Assembly (NCBI RefSeq): GCF_007997005.1
Contig: NZ_VOSL01000038.1
Span: 1 to 46,712, forward strand
Direction of reading: 5' to 3'
Source of the DNA: Lujinxingia vulgaris
GTDB taxonomy: Bacteria > Myxococcota_A > Bradymonadia > Bradymonadales > Bradymonadaceae
DNA length: 46,712 nucleotides
Shown here piece by piece: positions 42,666 through 46,712 of this stretch. A program made the translations under genes and the position numbers. The notes under the pieces were generated by a model. The model ran no database searches. It was not told where the DNA came from and saw only the letters and a list, made by a program, of their open reading frames with translations. Position 1 is the first letter of the stretch, and every line of letters starts with the position of its first letter.

Positions 42666-43106
42666 ATGCAAACCCCCACCGACAGCACGATGCAAGAGAC
42701 GCTAACCCCCGGTCAGGTGACCGAGGTGCAGCTCATTGAGATGGTGTTTCCGCAGCAGACCAACCATTACGGCACGCTCTTTGGCGGGCAGGCGCTGGCG
42801 CTGATGGATAAGGCGGCGTTTATCGTGGCGTCGCGCTATACGCGGCGCACGGTGGTGACGGCGTGCAGTGAGCGCTGTGATTTTCATGTGCCGGTGCGCC
42901 AGGGGCAACTCGTGGAGCTGACGGCGCGGGTGGTGGAGACGGGGCGAACCTCGGTGACGGTGGAGGTGACGCTTGTGGCTGAGGATCTTTTGAGCGGGGA
43001 TCGGCAGCCTGGCACCCGGGGGAAGTTCGTGATGGTGGCGCTCGATGCGCATGGGAAGCCCACGCGGGTGCCGGCGCTGGAGAGCGAAGCGACCCCCGCC
43101 TCGTAG
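42666..43106 (+). CDS. Hotdog-fold acyl-CoA thioesterase (YciA/BACH type)
   Basis: A 146-residue acyl-CoA thioesterase. Seen: the family signature FPQQTNHYGTLFGGQALALM followed by DKAAFIVASRYTRR, with the active-site Asp in the central helix, then CDFHVPVRQGQLVELTARVV and VTLVAEDLLSG. This is the single-hotdog-domain group related to YciA, which hydrolyses acyl-CoA to free acid and CoA in the cytoplasm. GAGAGG lies 7 nt before ATG 42666. The frame is open upstream to 42576, but that part is riboswitch leader. It is the sole gene behind a cobalamin riboswitch. Expression is therefore expected mainly when B12 is scarce; the physiological acyl-CoA is not known. Confidence 0.9.
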   Translation: MQTPTDSTMQETLTPGQVTEVQLIEMVFPQQTNHYGTLFGGQALALMDKAAFIVASRYTRRTVVTACSERCDFHVPVRQGQLVELTARVVETGRTSVTVEVTLVAEDLLSGDRQPGTRGKFVMVALDAHGKPTRVPALESEATPAS

Positions 43107-43109
43107 AGG

Positions 43110-44414
43110 TCAGTCCTCGGGCAGGATCCTGGTGTCATCGCTACGGACAGCGGGTTTGGGGTCCCGGGGGCGGCCGAAATAACCGCCGGAGTCGCTGATG
43201 AGCTCGGAGGTGGCCATCTCAGTGAGCTCTGGAGAGCGCTCGGTGCTGAGGCTGTTCAGGTCAACCTCCCAGACGAAAGGCTGGTTGCGAGGGCCGATGA
43301 AGTAGGTGCGCAGGCGCTCGTCGGCGACCGTGGGTTCGGTGATGGAGGCCATGTTGGCGACCTGAAAGCGGGTCTCGGCGATCTGATCGACGTGGTAGCG
43401 CAGGCGGTAGGAGGACCAGCCTTTGGTGCGGTACTCCTCGCGGTAGGCGTCGGCGTCGGCGATGACGTGGTAGTGCCCGTCGCGGACGTGGCGCTCGGCG
43501 ATGGCGTTAAAGAGCGCCGTCGCGAGCGAGGACAGAGTGGCCGGGGTGGCCAGCTCGGGGTGGGCTTTTATGAGGTCGCGCCAGGCGTCGAAGCGTTGGC
43601 TTGTGGAGTCAGGGGCATCGACGCCACGGACGACAAAACGCGCGCTCTCGGGCGCAGCGTCGAGCGCGACGAAGAGGTAGGTGGCCTGGTCTTCGGAGCG
43701 CACGCGCACGACGGCGCCTGGCGTGCTTCCAAAAGTCTTCTTCAGGAGCTCGTCGGTGCGCTCTGAGGCGGGGGCCGGGGTGGCGAGGGATTCGCGGGCG
43801 ACAGGCCAGGCAGAATCAGCGAGGTCTGCCTCGTAGCGCGCTGAGATAAAGAGTGGCGAGCCCAGCGAGTAGTGCAGATCGAGGCTGACGAAGACCAGGG
43901 TGTCGCCCTGCCAGTGGGGAGCGACAAGGTCTTCGGGGCCGGGCACGCGCGGGGTGCCTTCGCGATGCCAGCGCTCAATATCACTCAGGCTGCTGGCGTT
44001 GTACGCCACCGGCAGCATCCCCTCCAGGGCTTTCTCCGAATAAAAAAGCTCGCCCTGGGTGCCCGGTGCGAGATGGAGGATGGCGCTCGCGAGCTGCAGG
44101 GCCGTGGTGGGGCCATAACTCTGGAGGGTAGCCAGCTCGGGGAGGGCGTCGCGCAGGGCCTGTAGGCTTGTGACACTGATGTCTTCGGGGTGAATCTCCA
44201 CGGAAGGGAGCCCCTCGTCGTCATAGGTGGCCAGAAGTTGGACGGGGGGGGCGGTCATTGAGGCTCCTTGTTTGGATGTCCGGGTGGGGGCGTCGGTCAG
44301 CATGGAATCAGCCCCGGGGGAAGATGGCGAGCACGCCGTCATGACGAGGAGTAGAAGTGTGGTCGCGGCTCCAGGAACGCAGCGTGAGAAGAAGGGTGGC
44401 ATAGGTGGCGGCAT
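43110..44414 (-). CDS. Lipoprotein of unknown function
   Basis: A 434-residue lipoprotein: signal peptide with lipobox (TLLLLVMTAC, Cys near residue 28), then a Ser/Thr/Pro-rich linker and a soluble part of about 360 residues. Visible segments include SLQALRDALPELATLQSYGP, TLVFVSLDLHYSLGSPLFIS, ADAYREEYRTKGWSSYRLRY and FQVANMASI. I recognise no domain or catalytic motif. ATG 44414 is chosen because it opens a compact signal peptide; ATG 44402 is an alternative and the frame is open to 44531. It is convergent with the thioesterase gene (3 nt between stops). Confidence 0.7.
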   Translation of the reverse strand: MPPPMPPFFSRCVPGAATTLLLLVMTACSPSSPGADSMLTDAPTRTSKQGASMTAPPVQLLATYDDEGLPSVEIHPEDISVTSLQALRDALPELATLQSYGPTTALQLASAILHLAPGTQGELFYSEKALEGMLPVAYNASSLSDIERWHREGTPRVPGPEDLVAPHWQGDTLVFVSLDLHYSLGSPLFISARYEADLADSAWPVARESLATPAPASERTDELLKKTFGSTPGAVVRVRSEDQATYLFVALDAAPESARFVVRGVDAPDSTSQRFDAWRDLIKAHPELATPATLSSLATALFNAIAERHVRDGHYHVIADADAYREEYRTKGWSSYRLRYHVDQIAETRFQVANMASITEPTVADERLRTYFIGPRNQPFVWEVDLNSLSTERSPELTEMATSELISDSGGYFGRPRDPKPAVRSDDTRILPED

Positions 44415-44490
44415 CTCAGAGGGGGCGCATCGAAGTGGAAGATGTCCGAGGCTACGCGAAGTGCTGACTGTCGTCATCCCGGCAGACCAA

Positions 44491-44528
44491 CGAAAAGCGC
44501 CGAACCTTCGTGAGAAGATTCGGCGCTT
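44491..44528 (-). terminator. Terminator of the pirin gene
   Basis: Perfect 10-bp stem AAGCGCCGAA / TTCGGCGCTT with a 14-nt loop, followed on the minus strand by TTTTCG. It lies between the pirin gene stop (44570) and the next minus-strand gene. Confidence 0.75.
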
Positions 44529-44569
44529 CACGAGGAAAGGACCGAGGGCTGCGAGAGGATTAAGGTTGC

Positions 44570-46177
44570 TCAGACGGGCTCTTCGAAACGACCATCGGCG
44601 TGAAGCGCAAAACGCCCTTTTTCAACTTCGTGCACCGGCCCGTTGTCGCGGAAGGACCAGCCGCCAAAGCCTGTGCGCTGGTAGTCGGCGTAGGCCTGGC
44701 GGATCTCATCCTGGGTGTTCATCACAAAGGGGCCGCGCTGGGCGATGGGCTCGTTGATGGGGCGGCCCTGCAGGAGCAGGACCTCGGCTTCGGCGGGGCC
44801 GCCCTCCAGGATGATGGCGCCGGGATCTTCGACTTCGACGCGGCGTTTGTTGGCGATGGCGCGGCCGGCGACGCTCACCCCCTGCCCCTGATGCACATAG
44901 AGCGAGCGCAGCGTGCCGGGGTTGACCTCGGGAAGTTTCAGCTGCGCGCCGGCCTCCAGGCGAATCGACCAGATCGCCACGTCGCTCTCCGCGCGCGAGG
45001 CCCAGGAGGAGGGGGGAGGCGCCGGCGGGCGCTGACCCTTAAAGGCGCCCGCGGCGAGGGTCAGCTCGCTGATGCGGCCCTTCGCATCTTGCTCGATGAC
45101 CCGGGGGATGCGCTCGTTCCAGAGCATCGTAAAATGCGGGTCGACCATCTTGTCGGCCCGCGGCAGGTTCATCCAGATCTGAAAGAGCTCCAGAGGGTTG
45201 GGCGCGTCATCGCGCAGAAGCGGAAACATCTCGGAGTGCTGGATGCCGCGGCCCGAGGTCAACCACTGCACGTCACCGGCGCCGTAGCGGGCGGTGGCGC
45301 CCATCGAGTCGGTGTGGTCGAGAAAGCCCGAGCGCACCACCGTCACCGTCTCAAAGCCGCGGTGGGGGTGGCGGGGAAAGCCCGGCACGCTTTTGCCGTG
45401 GTACATCCGCCAGGGTTTTTGCTCGTCGAAGTCGCGGCCCAGGTGGCGGCCGGCCAGCGAGGCGGCCGGTCCCATCTGACCGTTGCCCTCCGGGTAGTCG
45501 TCGCGGTGGTGGGCGCAGAAGAGAAAGGGGTCCGTGGTGGGCCAGTGCATCGCGTCGATGGCGCTGACCGCCTTGATGGTCGCCGGGGGATGCCCGGGGG
45601 CGGGCGTAGAGGCGCTACCGGAGTTTGCCGGGGAGGTGGCGCGGGCGGGGCGGTTGTCGCGCTCGACCTTCTGGCAGGCGACCGCGGGCAAAAGGGCGCC
45701 GGCGGCCAGGATCTTCAGCGCGGTGCGCCGCGCCACCACCGGCGTCCCAATACGACCGGGGGAGGGCTCGCTCAGCGCCAGGCGACCGGGCAGGCGGTCG
45801 TCGGGGATGTTGAGCGACTCGCCACACAAGTCGTGGAGCTTCCAGGCCTCGAAGATGCGCTCGGCCACATCATTGCCGCTCAGCGTGTGACCGGCCTCCA
45901 CGCGGGGATGAAGCGCCTCCAGGCGCAGCGCGACCTTCGCCAGCCGGGGCGGTGAATGGAGGCGCGCGTAGAGACGCTGGAGGGATCCGGCGCGGGGGAG
46001 CTGGCCTTTGTCGCCGGTGTGGAGGTCGCCGAGCGGCTCGGGATGCAGCGCGTTGAGTAACCAGCCCACGCCATGCCAGACCTCCTCAAAGGCCCAGTCG
46101 AAGGCCTCGAAGGTGAGGTTTTCGGTGGCTTCATCCAAAAAGGCTTTGCCGCGGCGCAGGGCATCTTCGGGAGTCAT
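44570..46177 (-). CDS. Pirin-family protein with helical N-terminal extension and internal Tat/lipobox signal
   Basis: A 535-residue open frame. Residues about 200-520 are pirin, a bicupin: DPFLFCAHHRDDYP, FPRHPHRGFETVTVV (metal-binding His/Glu), GDVQWLTSGRGIQHSEMF, then a second cupin half with LRSLYVHQGQG. Residues 1-130 are helical (AFLDEATENLTFEAFDWAFE, ERIFEAWKLHDLCG), possibly HEPN-like. Residues about 148-168 read ARRTALKILAAGALLPAVAC, a twin-Arg signal with a lipobox. Either this is a fusion with an internal signal, or two genes share a frame, the second starting at GTG 45739. No ribosome binding site is clear there. Pirins are Fe-binding, with quercetinase or regulatory roles; exporting one as a lipoprotein would be unusual. 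Confidence 0.82.
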   Translation of the reverse strand: MTPEDALRRGKAFLDEATENLTFEAFDWAFEEVWHGVGWLLNALHPEPLGDLHTGDKGQLPRAGSLQRLYARLHSPPRLAKVALRLEALHPRVEAGHTLSGNDVAERIFEAWKLHDLCGESLNIPDDRLPGRLALSEPSPGRIGTPVVARRTALKILAAGALLPAVACQKVERDNRPARATSPANSGSASTPAPGHPPATIKAVSAIDAMHWPTTDPFLFCAHHRDDYPEGNGQMGPAASLAGRHLGRDFDEQKPWRMYHGKSVPGFPRHPHRGFETVTVVRSGFLDHTDSMGATARYGAGDVQWLTSGRGIQHSEMFPLLRDDAPNPLELFQIWMNLPRADKMVDPHFTMLWNERIPRVIEQDAKGRISELTLAAGAFKGQRPPAPPPSSWASRAESDVAIWSIRLEAGAQLKLPEVNPGTLRSLYVHQGQGVSVAGRAIANKRRVEVEDPGAIILEGGPAEAEVLLLQGRPINEPIAQRGPFVMNTQDEIRQAYADYQRTGFGGWSFRDNGPVHEVEKGRFALHADGRFEEPV

Positions 46178-46323
46178 ACAACAGGCCTGTGAGTCGGGTT
46201 TTTCTCAGGATTTCAGCGGCTTCGATATCGTAGACGCTAACGTTGCTGTATTGGGATTCATTTCATAGATGTGGCGCATGTTGGTTATGCATAAGGTGCA
46301 TGATTCTGGCGGGCGCGACGAAG

Positions 46324-46359
46324 AACGCCGGCGCTCCGATCGGAGCGCCGGCGTTTTTT
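46324..46359 (+). terminator. Strong palindromic terminator, plus-strand T tract
   Basis: Perfect 32-nt palindrome built on AACGCCGGCGCTCCG-AT with its complement, followed by T6 on the plus strand; the minus-strand side has only TTCTTCG. It may end the Gly-rich gene on the minus strand, but the T run fits a plus-strand transcript better. No gene is visible on the plus strand between 46178 and 46324. Confidence 0.85.
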
Positions 46360-46460
46360 CAATCAGGGGAAGCGTTGACCCTGAGAGGGGGGGCTGGCTT
46401 CGCACACATGAGGCGGATTAAGCCCGACGAGTCTGCTGCAACTCCGCCCCGGGTCAGCGC

Positions 46461-46712
46461 TCAGGAGGCCAGCACATTGACATAGCCCTCCCCGCCGTTC
46501 CCACCGCGGGTGGTGGACCAGGCGCCGTTGTTGAGCGAGCCCACCCCGCCGAGGCCGCCCGGAGCCGAGGGCTGAACGCTGCCGCGCTCGGCCTCGGGCG
46601 TCTCGGTGTAGATCAGCACCAGGCCGCCGGCGCCACCCCCACCGCCGCCGCCCTCGCCACTGCCTTCGCGCACGGCGTTGTTGCCGTTGCGGCCGGCGGC
46701 GCGCACCGCGCC
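46461..46712 (-). CDS. Gly-rich protein, C-terminal fragment (5' end cut by window)
   Basis: The last 83 codons of a minus-strand gene that extends beyond the right edge. The sequence is Gly/Asn/Ala-rich: AAGRNGNNAVREGSGEGGGG, then LVLIYTETPEAERGSV and a Gly-rich tail ending YVNVLAS. The alternation of Gly-rich stretches with a short hydrophobic strand is typical of the C termini of large secreted Gly-rich repeat proteins. Nothing further can be said from this fragment. Confidence 0.65.
   Translation of the reverse strand, partial: GAVRAAGRNGNNAVREGSGEGGGGGGGAGGLVLIYTETPEAERGSVQPSAPGGLGGVGSLNNGAWSTTRGGNGGEGYVNVLAS

Noticed and set aside
44600-45955. Plus-strand open frame of 451 codons
   Set aside because: Antisense of the pirin gene; no ribosome binding site or recognisable domain.

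Overview
The window looks like a chromosomal segment of a high-GC deltaproteobacterium-like bacterium, most plausibly a member of the Myxococcota/Bradymonadota group. This is inferred from the very high GC, the many secreted or lipid-anchored proteins with acidic low-complexity linkers (Asp/Gly/Val and Asp-Pro/Glu-Pro), two surface proteins ending in a Gly-Cys, transmembrane helix and Arg-rich tail of MYXO-CTERM type, and a bacterial Ser/Thr protein kinase with a Pro/Ala-rich linker. No rRNA, tRNA, integrase, transposase or CRISPR array was seen.

Region 1 (1-7.3 kb): the 3'-truncated gene of a membrane Ser/Thr kinase (minus strand) lies divergent from an XPB-type helicase gene overlapping a Bax1/DUF790-type nuclease gene. 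Two tandem paralogous cell-surface proteins follow. Region 2 (7.4-14.1 kb): a complete RND efflux operon, with a GbsR/MarR-like repressor, TolC-like channel, lipid-anchored adaptor, RND permease and a small PII/CutA-like protein; four of the five genes are joined by start/stop overlaps. Palindromes in front of the repressor look like its operator. Region 3 (14.1-20.2 kb): exported proteins and lipoproteins (an endonuclease/exonuclease/phosphatase-fold lipoprotein, a frameshifted repeat lipoprotein, a carboxypeptidase-regulatory-like lipoprotein) plus aquaporin Z.

Region 4 (20.3-31.6 kb) is a defence island of visibly lower GC. It holds a MutY/Mig-like DNA glycosylase, a cytosine-C5 methyltransferase, an EcoRII-like restriction endonuclease, and a tightly overlapping five-gene minus-strand operon: Z1-domain helicase-like ATPase, PD-(D/E)XK protein, GHKL (MORC-like) ATPase, an unrecognised protein and a possible DUF6339 protein. 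I read it as a composite system: one methyltransferase could mark self for two restriction arms, while the glycosylase repairs T:G mismatches made by 5-methylcytosine deamination.

Region 5 (31.6-37.6 kb): AraC regulator and thioredoxin-reductase-like flavoprotein, a non-coding stretch with an iterated GCGAAG-type motif, a coiled-coil protein, an AbiEi/AbiEii toxin-antitoxin pair with a clear inverted-repeat operator, and a second small-protein plus nucleotidyltransferase pair. Region 6 (37.6-46.7 kb): DUF2306-like membrane protein, SLC13-type anion transporter, two membrane-anchored unknowns, a cobalamin riboswitch in front of a lone hotdog-fold acyl-CoA thioesterase, a lipoprotein, a pirin with an unusual N-terminal extension, and the 3' end of a Gly-rich protein gene.

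The points most worth following up are the composite restriction/Z1/GHKL island with its mismatch-glycosylase partner, the B12 riboswitch controlling a thioesterase, and the internal Tat/lipobox signal in the pirin protein.
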